Shown in pieces: positions 16,596 to 24,966 of a stretch of DNA of 50,288 nt. Source of the DNA: Actinomycetota bacterium (GTDB lineage: Bacteria > Actinomycetota > Actinomycetes > S36-B12 > GCA-2699445). The notes below the pieces were generated by a model. The model saw only the letters and a list, made by a program, of their open reading frames with translations, searched no databases and had not been told where the DNA came from. The position numbers were made by a program, and so were the translations under genes. The stretch lies in the NCBI GenBank assembly GCA_020438795.1, contig JAGQTY010000008.1:62236-112523 (forward strand), in the 5' to 3' direction. Position 1 is the stretch's first letter; each line of letters starts with the position of its first letter.

Positions 16596-18881
16596 CGGTT
16601 CCCCGGCCGAAGCCTCGTCGGTGCCCTCGGCCAGGATGTCCTCGCGCAGCTTGATCGAGTTCCAGTCGATGAGCGCGGACCAGTCGGTGATCCAGGCGAT
16701 GAGCGCGGGCCTGGGGTCGGGTCCGTCGCCCCGCCAGTCGCTGGGGGCATTGATGAAGACGTCGATCGCGTGGCGCAGCGATTCGATATGTGGGGAGCGG
16801 GAGATCGCGGGCCGCGACCCGGTGCGGATCTCGGCCATGGTGAGTGGGTCATCGCTGGCGTACCGGCTCTCACGCCAGGCTCGCGTGGTCTCCCGGAGAT
16901 GGTCGCGCACCTCGTTGGCGGCATCCAGCAGGGGACCGACCAACGACGGTGGCACGGCGCGGCCGTCTCCTCGGGTTCGTACGACCCACGAGACTGTGGG
17001 GTAGATGTGCGCGGCGAAGTCCACATGCCGGGTTCCGTTCGAGACCCGCGACCACAGTTGCAGTGGGACCCCCTTGGGGGGCCGCTGGGCCACCGAGAGG
17101 TCGTAGGCCTCCTGCGCGCGGTCGATGGCGGCGTTCGATGCCTGGGCGAAGCGCTTGAGCAGCGCGCCGTCCACCGCACCGCCGCAGAGGTAGTCCACCG
17201 ATGCGACCAGGTAGTCCGTGGCGGCATCCATGGCCTCGGACATCCGCCTGTACAGGGTGGCGACGACCCCCCTCGGCCAGAGCACGAAGGCGACCACGAA
17301 CGAGATGGTCAGGCCGATCGCGACATCCAGGATGCGGAACTCGGCGTTGCGGACGTCGGCGGGATAGATCAGCGAGAACAGCACCAGCACGGCCAGGCTG
17401 AACCCGGCCTGTCCAGTCACCAGCGAGAACATTCCTGGGGTGTAGGCGGCGATGAAGATGGTGAACGGCAGCAGGATCGCCCAGTAGATGTCGTGGGGGC
17501 CGAGCAGGAGGATCAGGCCGATCGCCAGCGCCACGCCGATCGCGGTGCCGAGCAGCGCCTTGGCGACGGTCCGGCCGGTGCCCAGGGCGTCGAACCGCAG
17601 CGCGCTCAGGGTTCCCAGCACGATCCAGAACGAGTGGTCCAGCCCGGACCAGCTGGCGATCCCCACCGAGATGGACAGCGCGATGGCTGCCCGCAGTGCA
17701 TTGCGGAACCAGGGGGAGTCGAGCGTGGTCTGGGAGCGGAGCTTCACCCACCAGCCGCGGTTCTCCAGGTATCCGGTGGGCAGGGCCGGGTCGTCGAACT
17801 CCGGCGGCTTGGAGCGGGTGGCCAGGGTGGCGCTGACCGCAGCCAGTTCCGTGGTCACTGAGGTTGCCCGAAGCGGGAAGGCGTCGTCGATGTGAGTGCG
17901 AAGATCCGAGCCGGGGTGCTCGCGCTGGTGTCGTTGCAGCCAGGCGGCCATAGCGTCGAGGTGACGCTGGCGAGCGGTCACGATCACCGACGCGTCCGGG
18001 ACCGCCGCCTCACCGGACAGGTGCGCACCGATGCTCTGCAGTTGCGAAGCCGTGGCCTGCGCCAGGTCGAGGTTGATCCGGTTGAGGGTGTCGACACTGA
18101 AGTCCTTCGGCCCCTCCAGATCGTTCCAGACCTGGTAGGTACGCAGGCGGGAGGCGAGCTCGACGAGCTCGGCCAGCGCTCGATCATCGGAGGTGACTCC
18201 GGCCGGACGTTGCAGATTGCCGTCATAGATCCCGTGCAGATCAGCGATGTCGTCGTCCAGCAACGAGCAACTGTGCGAAAGCTGCTCGGCGGTGCAGCCC
18301 TCGCTCCAGCGCTGTGTCACCAAGGTGCCGCACCTCCGGTAGATGACAGCGAGGCGCCGGACCAGTGATTCCGAGGATGGTGCAGGCCACATGAGCATGG
18401 CCGCCGCGGTAGCGAGCAGACCCCCGACGATCCACGAGACAGTCGCCGGCCAGGTCGCGCCGGGCGGGGTGCTGGTGACGGACAGCACCGTTGCGAGCAG
18501 CAGCGTCGTCTGGGCCGAGGCGATCGGGCCCCGGAGCACGGCGAGCATCCCCAGGATCATGGCCACCACGAACATCGTGATCATGGAACCCGCGATGGTG
18601 GCACCGGTCAGCGAGCCGACGATCATGATCGGAATCCCGACAGTGACCGTGGCCAGGTAGGCGCTGAGTCGCTGCCACCTCGGCCCGCCGAAGTCGGAGA
18701 AGATCAGCAGCGCCAGCACCGCGAAGACACCGAACAGCGCCGTCTGCTGGCAGTAGGGGATCGACTCGAGGACCACGATGCTGAGCGGCACTGCGATGCC
18801 TGCTCGTCCCGCGCGCCTCAGCGCGACCCGGTTCGGGTCCCGACGCGCCAGTGCTGCGATCTGGGAGCGCAGCCAGCGCAC
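16575..18881 (-). CDS. FUSC-family (fusaric-acid-resistance-like) membrane protein
   Basis: The 768-residue protein has two membrane halves. The first spans about residues 25-165. A cytoplasmic helical domain (about 170-380) comes next, and a second cluster of helices (about 385-535) contains SFWIVLGTLSALRFDALGTG, typical of the FUSC_2 family. A long soluble C-terminal region (about 540-768) follows. Such proteins are proposed efflux or aromatic-acid transporters, mostly uncharacterised. The GTG start lies 5 nt after the upstream PPOX gene's stop, so the two form an operon. The 3' end overlaps the opposite hydrolase gene by 21 nt. Confidence 0.82.
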   Translation of the reverse strand: MRWLRSQIAALARRDPNRVALRRAGRAGIAVPLSIVVLESIPYCQQTALFGVFAVLALLIFSDFGGPRWQRLSAYLATVTVGIPIMIVGSLTGATIAGSMITMFVVAMILGMLAVLRGPIASAQTTLLLATVLSVTSTPPGATWPATVSWIVGGLLATAAAMLMWPAPSSESLVRRLAVIYRRCGTLVTQRWSEGCTAEQLSHSCSLLDDDIADLHGIYDGNLQRPAGVTSDDRALAELVELASRLRTYQVWNDLEGPKDFSVDTLNRINLDLAQATASQLQSIGAHLSGEAAVPDASVIVTARQRHLDAMAAWLQRHQREHPGSDLRTHIDDAFPLRATSVTTELAAVSATLATRSKPPEFDDPALPTGYLENRGWWVKLRSQTTLDSPWFRNALRAAIALSISVGIASWSGLDHSFWIVLGTLSALRFDALGTGRTVAKALLGTAIGVALAIGLILLLGPHDIYWAILLPFTIFIAAYTPGMFSLVTGQAGFSLAVLVLFSLIYPADVRNAEFRILDVAIGLTISFVVAFVLWPRGVVATLYRRMSEAMDAATDYLVASVDYLCGGAVDGALLKRFAQASNAAIDRAQEAYDLSVAQRPPKGVPLQLWSRVSNGTRHVDFAAHIYPTVSWVVRTRGDGRAVPPSLVGPLLDAANEVRDHLRETTRAWRESRYASDDPLTMAEIRTGSRPAISRSPHIESLRHAIDVFINAPSDWRGDGPDPRPALIAWITDWSALIDWNSIKLREDILAEGTDEASAGEPSAVSPG

Positions 18882-18886
18882 GGCCG

Positions 18887-19291
18887 TCAGCGAGGTTGCA
18901 GGAAGACGACCCGGGTGGGAGTGACCCGGACCACCACTCGAACGTTGTCAGTGCCGTCGTCCCAGGGGTAGCGGTCCTTGTCGAGGTACTTCTTGGCGAG
19001 CGCGTCGATGAGCTCCCGGCCGCCTTCCTCGGTCATGGTGGTGGTGCCGCGGATCTCGACATAGGAGTAAGGATTGGCCGGGTCGGAGATGAGCAGCGTG
19101 CAGCGGTTGTCAGCCTCGAGGTTCAGCTCCTTCCTGCGTCCCCTCGTGGTTGAGAAGACCACATCCTGACCCTCACGAGTCACCCAGACCACAGAGAGCT
19201 GGGGGCTGCCGTCGGGCTGGATGGTCGCCACGGTGGCGAAATTCGGGCCGTCGATGAACTCGAGCGCTTCGGCTGGGATTTCTGAAGTCAT
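18887..19291 (-). CDS. PPOX-class (pyridoxamine-phosphate-oxidase-like) F420/flavin-dependent oxidoreductase
   Basis: A 134-residue split beta-barrel. The family features are the opening FIDGPNFATVATIQPDGSPQ, the strand VVWVTREGQDVVFSTTRGRRKELNL, and YSYVEIRGTTTMTEE, ending in a hydrophobic VVFLQ strand. Actinobacterial relatives bind F420 or FMN and reduce biliverdin-like or other substrates; the cofactor cannot be fixed from sequence alone. The start ATG lies 6 nt after a TAGGGT box, suggesting a leaderless transcript that also carries the FUSC gene. Confidence 0.85.
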   Translation of the reverse strand: MTSEIPAEALEFIDGPNFATVATIQPDGSPQLSVVWVTREGQDVVFSTTRGRRKELNLEADNRCTLLISDPANPYSYVEIRGTTTMTEEGGRELIDALAKKYLDKDRYPWDDGTDNVRVVVRVTPTRVVFLQPR

Positions 19292-19297
19292 GGCCGA

Positions 19298-19303
19298 ACC
19301 CTA
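19298..19303 (-). promoter_or_regulatory. Candidate leaderless -10 box (PPOX-FUSC operon)
   Basis: On the - strand TAGGGT is followed by 6 nt and the ATG at 19291. The 100-nt gap to 19392 also has to hold the promoter of the divergent glycosyltransferase; CATCAT 6 nt before that ATG is a weaker match. Confidence 0.5.
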
Positions 19304-19391
19304 CCGCCAGGTTGTCGCGGCTCGAGCGGCATCGTGGATTAACCCGCTGATCGGGGGGCCGGGTTGTCCCCTTCTGCGGCATCATTGCGTC

Positions 19392-20669
19392 ATGAGCGAC
19401 GTTGATCAGGTTTGGCTCTCCCAGCTGCCGGGCTTCCTGGCTGAGACCATCGCCGGGAGTCCGCATGACCTGGACCTCACCGACAGCGATCACCTCGATG
19501 CCACCAGGGCGACCGCCGATCGGTTGCTGGAGTCGTTTCCGGTAGCCGGGGCGCTGGACGAACTGGAGGCCATTCTGCTGCTTCATCGCGATGAGGTGCC
19601 GTTGCTGGTGCATCTTGCGGTCAAGCTGGCCAGGTCGCGCCAGATCGTGTTGCGCCTCACCACGCCGACGCACCTGTCGGTGGTGTTCGCCATGTACAAG
19701 GAGCACGAACGGATCCTCTCAGCGGAGCAGAATCCGGTCGGCGAGGACTTCCTGCGCCGCAAGATCCTGCAGCTGCGCTGGCTGGCGCGCGACTGCGACC
19801 AGCTCAGCTGGGACCTGCTGGCGATCGACGACGGTTGTCCGCAGGGCAGTGGCGCGCTGGCGCAGGGAATCCTGGCGGAGGAGCGTTTCGGTGCCGGTGA
19901 GTCGGCGGAGGTACTCTTCCTCGCCGATGCGATCGATGGGGGCCTCCCAGTGGCCGCCGCGCTGGAGACGACCAATGACAGTCAGAAGGGTGGCGGGGTC
20001 GAGTACGGGATGTGGCACGCGAGCAGACAGCCGCGGCCGGGCCACGTGATCATGTTCACAGATGCCGATCTGTCCACCCATCTCGGCCAGGCTGGTCTGC
20101 TGCTGGGTCCGATCGTGGAGCAGGGCGCACTGGCGGCCATCGGATCGCGCCGGGAGCCGGAGTCGGTGGTCGTGAAACAGGGGGGCCGCAACACGAGGGG
20201 CAAACTGTTCATCTATCTCTGGAAACGGCTGCTCCCGCCACTGAACTACCTCGTGGACACCCAGTGTGGTTTCAAGGCGTTCCGGGCCGATGTCGTGGCG
20301 AACATCCTCGAGGACATGATCGAGAAGAAGTTCGCCTTCGACATCGAACTGCTGCTGCGGGTGGAGCTCGTCCGTCCCGGGGCCATCGCGAAGGTCCCGA
20401 TCGCATGGATCGACAGCGAGGCCGCCTCGACGACCACCGAACTGCAGCCATACCTGCCGATGCTCAACCGCGTGGTCGACTTCTACGAGCGCTACCTGCC
20501 CCCGACCCCGGAGGGCAACGACTTCGCTTCCTTCATCCGGGCCCTGGATGAGGAGTCCTGGGAGCGACTCACCGAACGCACGCCGGCCGCGATCGCGGAC
20601 GCCGATCCAGCGACGTTCGATGACTTCGACGCCGTGAGCACCGCGCAACTGCGGGAACTGCTGACCTGA
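19392..20669 (+). CDS. Glycosyltransferase, GT2-like (dolichyl-phosphate sugar synthase-like core)
   Basis: A 425-residue soluble protein. Residues 1-130 are a helical N-terminal extension. The GT-A core follows with LLAIDDGCPQGSG, the metal-binding VIMFTDADLSTHLGQ, GSRREPESVVVKQGGRNTRGK, and LVDTQCGFKAFRADV, an order shared with DPM1/ALG5-type enzymes that move sugar onto polyprenyl phosphate. No membrane anchor is seen. The C-terminal 60 residues are acidic. The frame is open upstream of 19392, but that part overlaps the divergent promoter region. The sugar and acceptor are unknown. Confidence 0.75.
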   Translation: MSDVDQVWLSQLPGFLAETIAGSPHDLDLTDSDHLDATRATADRLLESFPVAGALDELEAILLLHRDEVPLLVHLAVKLARSRQIVLRLTTPTHLSVVFAMYKEHERILSAEQNPVGEDFLRRKILQLRWLARDCDQLSWDLLAIDDGCPQGSGALAQGILAEERFGAGESAEVLFLADAIDGGLPVAAALETTNDSQKGGGVEYGMWHASRQPRPGHVIMFTDADLSTHLGQAGLLLGPIVEQGALAAIGSRREPESVVVKQGGRNTRGKLFIYLWKRLLPPLNYLVDTQCGFKAFRADVVANILEDMIEKKFAFDIELLLRVELVRPGAIAKVPIAWIDSEAASTTTELQPYLPMLNRVVDFYERYLPPTPEGNDFASFIRALDEESWERLTERTPAAIADADPATFDDFDAVSTAQLRELLT

Positions 20670-20741
20670 CCGACGCGAGTCGAGGTTGGCGCAACGGCTC
20701 CTGTTGCGTGGCCGTCGGCAGCGCTGTGATGCAATATCGGT

Positions 20742-21278
20742 ATGGCGAATCTTTCCGATGCTGAACCGGCCGGCTTTCCAGTTGAGCAGTTCGCGGACGT
20801 ACTGGCGGCCAACGAGCGGTATTCGGCCGACTTCTCCGATTCCGGCCTGACCGGCAGGGCAGCCGCCGGACTGGCTGTCATCACCTGCATGGACTCCCGA
20901 ATCGATCCGCTGGCTCTCCTAGGCCTGAAGCCGGGTGACGCCAAGATCATGCGCAATGCGGGCGCCCGTGTGACTGACGACGTGCTGCGGACGCTGGTGC
21001 TGGCAACCTACCTGCTGAACGTCTCGCGTGTGCTTGTGATGCCGCACACCGAGTGCAGGATGGCCAGCGCCACGGAGGAGCAGATTCACCAGACCATCCT
21101 GGATTCGTTCGAGGTCGATACCAGAAGCCTGGAATTCCGGGTTGCCCACGATCAGCAGGCAGCCCTGCGTCAGGATGTCACAAGGATTCGCAGCTACCCG
21201 CTGCTGCCGCTCGATCTGACGGTCGGTGGAGCGATCTACGACGTGCACACCGGCAGGCTCACGCCTCTGCCCGCGTGA
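20742..21278 (+). CDS. Beta-class carbonic anhydrase
   Basis: The 178-residue protein interconverts CO2 and bicarbonate. Zinc ligands are visible as Cys49 in ITCMDSR (with the Asp51-Arg53 dyad), and His102 and Cys105 in PHTECRM. Size and sequence style match the short mycobacterial enzyme type (Rv1284-like). A weak hairpin (20690-20708) precedes it and no good ribosome site is visible. Downstream, 153 nt separate it from the thioredoxin gene, with no gene between. Confidence 0.92.
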   Translation: MANLSDAEPAGFPVEQFADVLAANERYSADFSDSGLTGRAAAGLAVITCMDSRIDPLALLGLKPGDAKIMRNAGARVTDDVLRTLVLATYLLNVSRVLVMPHTECRMASATEEQIHQTILDSFEVDTRSLEFRVAHDQQAALRQDVTRIRSYPLLPLDLTVGGAIYDVHTGRLTPLPA

Positions 21279-21431
21279 GTGGCCCCACGTGTCGGTGCTT
21301 TCCTGAGTCCTGAACACTCCGGGTCTGCGAAGGGCACGGCATGGGGAATACCGCGCATTCGACGACTGTTCGCGCAGAGACATACTCTGAACGGGAAACC
21401 CAGTGAGTCGGCAGAGCTGAGGGGGGCTGAA

Positions 21432-21854
21432 ATGACCGGCGCGATCGTACTCGGCACCGCGCTGTGTGCCGCGGTGGCCCTCGGCATGGTCTTCCGGGCG
21501 CGCGACGGCAGGATCCGGGCCACGGAGTCGGCCGCGGCCGAGGAGCCGCAGCGACTTGCCCCGGTCGATCTCGGTGGTCCACTCGGCGAGCGCGCCTCGC
21601 TCGTGCACTTCTCCAGCGCTTTCTGTGCGCCCTGCCGCGCGACCAGAGTGCTGGTGGACACCATCGCGGAGCAGTCGCAGGGCGTGCGTGCGATCGAGGT
21701 GGATGCGGAGTCGAATCTCGACCTGGTCCGCCGTCTGGACATCCGTCGGACCCCCACGTTGCTGGTGCTTGACGGGCAGGGAGTGATCCGCCGCCGCGCC
21801 ACCGGCCTGCCCAAGCGCTCGGAAGTGGTGGCGGCGCTGGCAGATGTCGTGTGA
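21432..21854 (+). CDS. Membrane-anchored thioredoxin-like protein
   Basis: A 140-residue protein with an N-terminal membrane anchor (about 3-22) and a short linker. The thioredoxin fold carries the active site FCAPCRATR (Cys65-Ala-Pro-Cys68) and the cis-Pro loop RRTPTLLVLD. It should work at the outer membrane face as a thiol-disulfide oxidoreductase. The ATG follows GAGGGGGCTGAA. The DUF4395 membrane protein begins 22 nt later; this pairing recurs in actinobacteria and suggests the DUF4395 protein is its membrane partner, which is an inference. Confidence 0.87.
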   Translation: MTGAIVLGTALCAAVALGMVFRARDGRIRATESAAAEEPQRLAPVDLGGPLGERASLVHFSSAFCAPCRATRVLVDTIAEQSQGVRAIEVDAESNLDLVRRLDIRRTPTLLVLDGQGVIRRRATGLPKRSEVVAALADVV

Positions 21855-21876
21855 TGATGACACTCGAGGAGGCGTT

Positions 21877-22362
21877 GTGAGCGAACAGGTGAGCGGCCGT
21901 ACTGACCAGCGCGCAGCTGCGAAGACCGGGCCCAGAATTCTCGTCGACCCCCGCGGGCAGCGTTTCAACGCGTTCATCACGACCGTGGTTCTTGCCGTGG
22001 TCCTGCTGACGATCCCCGGAGACACGTCTTTGATCCTGCTCGGTGTGCAGGCGTTCGTGTTCGGGCTCGGAGCCTTCTTCGGCCTGCGTTACCAACCGTA
22101 CGGCTGGGTCTACCGGACCTTCATCAGGCCCCGGCTGGGGCCGCCCAAGGAGTTCGAGGACGAGGCGCCGCCTCGCTTCTCGCAGCTGGTGGGACTGATC
22201 TTCGTGTTCCTCGCAGTGGTCGGGCTCGCGCTGCCCTTCGAGCCGCTGGCCTACCTGGCCGTTGCGTTTGCGCTCATCGCCGCGTTCCTCAACGCGGTCT
22301 TCGGGTTCTGCCTCGGCTGCCAGGTCTACCTGATGTTCCGCCGGGGAACCTCTCGCGACTGA
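21877..22362 (+). CDS. DUF4395 integral membrane protein
   Basis: The 161-residue protein opens with a soluble tail, then the family motif DPRGQRFNAFITTVVL. Two or three helices follow, then PRFSQLVGLIF and a final pair of helices ending GFCLGCQVYLMFRR. The CLGC pair at the membrane edge is conserved in the family and could exchange electrons with the thioredoxin encoded just upstream. The GTG start is fixed by GAGGAGGC at 21866-21873. Function is not established. Confidence 0.85.
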   Translation: MSEQVSGRTDQRAAAKTGPRILVDPRGQRFNAFITTVVLAVVLLTIPGDTSLILLGVQAFVFGLGAFFGLRYQPYGWVYRTFIRPRLGPPKEFEDEAPPRFSQLVGLIFVFLAVVGLALPFEPLAYLAVAFALIAAFLNAVFGFCLGCQVYLMFRRGTSRD

Positions 22363-22436
22363 ATCGCTGCTGTGCCGGTCCCGGTCCCGAGCCGTGTCTT
22401 CGTCGTGCTCACATCAGAACCTGTGAACACCACGAG

Positions 22437-22799
22437 TCAGTAGACGACTGCCTGGACGTGGTCCTGGGTGATCTCGTACACGAACGTGGCGGCGCCGCCG
22501 ATCTTGATGCTCCGCAGGAGGTCCCCGAGCTGAATCCCCCTGCGGCTCGCGCACTGGCTGCAGACCTTGATGTCGGCCTTCCCGATCAGTCCGTCGATCA
22601 GAGCCATCGCGCTGGGCGAATCCTCGGCGACCACATCCCTGGCCGGGTCGCCGGTGGCGAGCCAGGTCGCCTCTCCGGACAGCCAGAGTGAGAGTGACGT
22701 GCCGGCGGCCACGGCCGCAGTTGCCACAGTGAGCGCCGTTACGCATCGCTCGGGTGCTTCGCCCGCCACCGTGACCTTGAGGACGAGGGGTCTTTTCAC
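22437..22799 (-). CDS. DsrE-family protein
   Basis: A 120-residue DsrE/DsrF-like Rossmann-type domain. The VLKVTVAGEAPERCVTALTV start and the C-terminal segment ADIKVCSQCASRRGI...ATFVYEITQDHVQAVVY fit the family, and the CSQC pair is at the usual position of the reactive cysteine. DsrE proteins handle sulfur transfer, but many actinobacterial members stand alone with no known partner. The start is GTG, with a TAGACT box 6 nt upstream, divergent from the 33-residue peptide gene. Confidence 0.82.
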   Translation of the reverse strand: MKRPLVLKVTVAGEAPERCVTALTVATAAVAAGTSLSLWLSGEATWLATGDPARDVVAEDSPSAMALIDGLIGKADIKVCSQCASRRGIQLGDLLRSIKIGGAATFVYEITQDHVQAVVY

Positions 22800-22805
22800 G
22801 CGCGC

Positions 22806-22811
22806 AGTCTA
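22806..22811 (-). promoter_or_regulatory. Candidate leaderless -10 box (DsrE gene)
   Basis: On the - strand TAGACT is followed by 6 nt and the GTG at 22799. It is back to back with the + strand TAGAGT box, 8 nt apart. Confidence 0.5.
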
Positions 22812-22819
22812 TCGTGCAA

Positions 22820-22825
22820 TAGAGT
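22820..22825 (+). promoter_or_regulatory. Candidate leaderless -10 box (33-residue peptide gene)
   Basis: TAGAGT is followed by 6 nt and the GTG at 22832. With the opposing box at 22806-22811, RNA polymerase footprints would overlap fully, so the two promoters should exclude each other. Confidence 0.5.
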
Positions 22826-22831
22826 GGCAGA

Positions 22832-22933
22832 GTGCTTGAGTTTGTCTTCGAGGCGCTGCTGGTCGGTGTCAGTATCCTGATCCTGTGGTTCGCGATATAC
22901 GTCATCGTGAAGCTGTTCAAGGGGCAGAACTGA
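22832..22933 (+). CDS. 33-residue single-pass membrane peptide
   Basis: This short frame (GTG to TGA) encodes two acidic residues in an N-terminal segment (LEFVFEALLVG), one transmembrane helix (about 8-26, VGVSILILWFAIYVIV) and a basic tail KLFKGQN. It exactly fills the gap between the DsrE gene and the nitrobindin-like gene, whose GTG begins 5 nt after its stop. It carries a perfectly spaced -10 box, which argues it is translated. No family is recognised. It may anchor or regulate a membrane complex, or serve mainly to couple translation of the next gene. Confidence 0.6.
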   Translation: MLEFVFEALLVGVSILILWFAIYVIVKLFKGQN

Positions 22934-22938
22934 GTGCC

Positions 22939-23451
22939 GTGCCCACCGAGCTCACCGCGTTCTCGTGGTTGCTCGGAAGCTGGGTGGGGGTCGGCACAGG
23001 ACAGTATCCGACCATCGAGGACTTCCGGTTCGCCCAGGAGATCCAGTTCGGCAACGACGGTCGCCCCTTCCTGAGCTACTGGTCGCGATCCTGGGAGCTC
23101 GACGATGAGGGCGAGCGCATCCGGCCGACAGCCACGGAGAGCGGTTTCCTGCGGCCGCTGCCCGACAATGAGTGTGAGCTGCTGCTGACGCATCCGACCG
23201 GCTTCGCCGAACTCTGGCACGGCAAGGTCGAGGTCACCGAACTGGAGGCCAACGAGATCACCGGTGCCCGGCTCACCCTGGCGACCGACGCCGTGATCAG
23301 GTCGCCGACGGCCAAGCCGTACACTGCTGGTCAGCGCCTGTATGGCCTCGTCTCCGACGAGTTGCTCTGGACGTTCGACATGGCCGCGATGGACCGGCCA
23401 TTGTCCAACCATCTTGCTGCGCGGTTGCAGCGTTCCACAGGAGATGAGTGA
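22939..23451 (+). CDS. Nitrobindin-like (FABP-fold, THAP4 heme-binding type) beta-barrel protein
   Basis: The 170-residue protein begins with the family motif FSWLLGSWVGVGTGQYP (G-x-W-x-G-x-G), followed by ten-stranded barrel segments including FLSYWSRSWELDDEG and ESGFLRPLP, and a C-terminal LSNHLAARLQR helix. Bacterial relatives bind ferric heme and isomerise peroxynitrite. The heme ligand His is near the C-terminus and is plausibly the one in SNHLA. GTG 22939 is chosen because it directly follows the small ORF; an upstream frame extension overlaps it. The stop overlaps the Fur-family gene by 8 nt. Confidence 0.85.
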   Translation: MPTELTAFSWLLGSWVGVGTGQYPTIEDFRFAQEIQFGNDGRPFLSYWSRSWELDDEGERIRPTATESGFLRPLPDNECELLLTHPTGFAELWHGKVEVTELEANEITGARLTLATDAVIRSPTAKPYTAGQRLYGLVSDELLWTFDMAAMDRPLSNHLAARLQRSTGDE

Positions 23452-23920
23452 TCCTCTGAGCGCTGAACCCGGTCCGATGGACTGGAAGGAACATCTGCGG
23501 AGGCACGGCTACCGGGTAACCCCGCAGCGAATCGCGATCCTCGAGGCGATCGAGACTCAGGATCACCCGACGGCCGAGACGGTGCTGGTCGAGGTCTCCC
23601 GACAGTTCCCCTCACTGAACCGGACCACGGTCGCGCGGACGCTGGCCACGCTGGGGGAACAGGGTCTGATCGAGCACACCCACTTCGGCGGTGACGCTAC
23701 GGTGTATCACCTGGCATCGACCCGGCCCCACCTGCACGTGATCTGTGTCGAGTGCGGCAAACAGCAGTCCTATGAGGGCCCGGCGCTGGGCTCACTCGGT
23801 GCCGAGATCGAACGAAGTGTGGACTTCCACGTGGATTGGTCGCACACTGCGATGTACGGGACGTGCGCGGAATGCCGGGCCGCGGCGCAGGCCGAAGGCA
23901 CGTCCGAGGAGGCGGACTGA
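23444..23920 (+). CDS. Fur-family metalloregulator
   Basis: The 158-residue protein has a winged-helix domain (WKEHLRRHGYRVTPQRIAIL, then PSLNRTTVARTLATLGEQGLI). The dimerisation and metal domain has HLHVICVECGK and a second pair, CAECRA. The two CxxC motifs make a structural zinc site likely. The sensed metal (iron, zinc, or peroxide sensing) cannot be assigned. The ATG lies in a GAGATGAGTGA overlap with the nitrobindin-like gene, so heme/redox and metal control may be linked. The last codon overlaps the ygfZ start (TGATG). Confidence 0.9.
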   Translation: MSDPLSAEPGPMDWKEHLRRHGYRVTPQRIAILEAIETQDHPTAETVLVEVSRQFPSLNRTTVARTLATLGEQGLIEHTHFGGDATVYHLASTRPHLHVICVECGKQQSYEGPALGSLGAEIERSVDFHVDWSHTAMYGTCAECRAAAQAEGTSEEAD

Positions 23921-24939
23921 TGACCGGAGATGCGGTGGCGCCGCCGCCGGAATGGTTCGATCAGGGCGTGCCCTGGCACTATGGTGATCCACTTGCCGAA
24001 CAGCGAGCGCTCGCCGCTGGTAGGGCTGTGGTGGATCTCCGCCACTACTCGGTCATCAGCGTCTCGGGCCCGGACCGGCTTGGCTGGCTCCACGATCTCA
24101 CCACCGCCCACCTGCGAGAACTCGCGGCAGGGTCTTCACGGCTGGCGCTGATCCTCGACCCGAACGGCAGGGTGCAGTATGAGCTGCACCTGATCGATGA
24201 CGGCGCGACCACCTGGCTCATCACTCCGGACGCGACCGGGCTGGTGGCCTATCTGGATTCGATGCGGTTCCTGTTGCGGGTCGAGGTGGCGGACAGGACC
24301 GCCGACCTCGCCGTCCTGGGGGTGACCGGCATCGATGTCGTCCCGGTCGAGGCCAGGATCGCGGTCTGGCATGTGCCACCGGAGTTCGCGGGCACGGGCA
24401 GCACCGACGCCGGCAGCGACCGCGGTGGGGATGCCGGCAAGTACGTCCCGGACCGGCCAGGAGTCTTCCCGGCAGCCGAAGTCATCGTTGCGCGCTCCGC
24501 GGTTGCGCAACTGTTGTCGGGAGCCGACCGCGCGGGCACATGGGCCTGGGCGGCCCTGCGGGTCGCGGCAGGTGTGCCGAGAATCGGGGTGGACACCGAC
24601 GACCGGACCCTGCCCAACGAGGTCGGTTGGGTGGGTCCGGCCGTGCATCTGGACAAGGGCTGCTACCGCGGTCAGGAGGCGGTGGCCCGAACGCACAATA
24701 TGGGCCGGCCACCGCGACGGCTGACCAAATTGCTGCTGGCGGACGGCGACGAGCTCCCCGCGACCGGTGCTGAGCTCTACCTCGACGGCCGCCGGGTGGG
24801 CAGGATGGGTACGGTCGTGGTCCATCATGAGGAGGGTCCCATCGCCCTCGCGCTCATCCGCAGCCGAATCGCCCCGGACGCTGCGCTGGAGACCGAGTCG
24901 GGAGCGGCGAGCCAGGAGCCGGTGGTTGTCGTCGCCTGA
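23920..24939 (+). CDS. ygfZ: Folate-binding YgfZ/GcvT-like protein
   Basis: The 339-residue aminomethyltransferase-fold protein has the diagnostic motif LDKGCYRGQEAVARTHNMG (K-G-C-Y-x-G-Q-E). The folate-binding half is also present (GRAVVDLRHYSVISVSGPDRLGWLHDLTTAHL). YgfZ helps mature or repair certain iron-sulfur enzymes using tetrahydrofolate. It is translationally coupled to the Fur-family gene, consistent with iron-sulfur homeostasis. The frame is open upstream into the Fur gene only as an overlap. Confidence 0.93.
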   Translation: MTGDAVAPPPEWFDQGVPWHYGDPLAEQRALAAGRAVVDLRHYSVISVSGPDRLGWLHDLTTAHLRELAAGSSRLALILDPNGRVQYELHLIDDGATTWLITPDATGLVAYLDSMRFLLRVEVADRTADLAVLGVTGIDVVPVEARIAVWHVPPEFAGTGSTDAGSDRGGDAGKYVPDRPGVFPAAEVIVARSAVAQLLSGADRAGTWAWAALRVAAGVPRIGVDTDDRTLPNEVGWVGPAVHLDKGCYRGQEAVARTHNMGRPPRRLTKLLLADGDELPATGAELYLDGRRVGRMGTVVVHHEEGPIALALIRSRIAPDAALETESGAASQEPVVVVA

Positions 24940-24966
24940 CCGGCGCGGGGCTGGCCATCGAAGACC

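Noticed and set aside
20690..20708. Hairpin CGCAAC/GTTGCG after the glycosyltransferase gene
   Set aside because: Only a 6-bp stem with a 7-nt loop and no U-tract; not strong enough to call a terminator.
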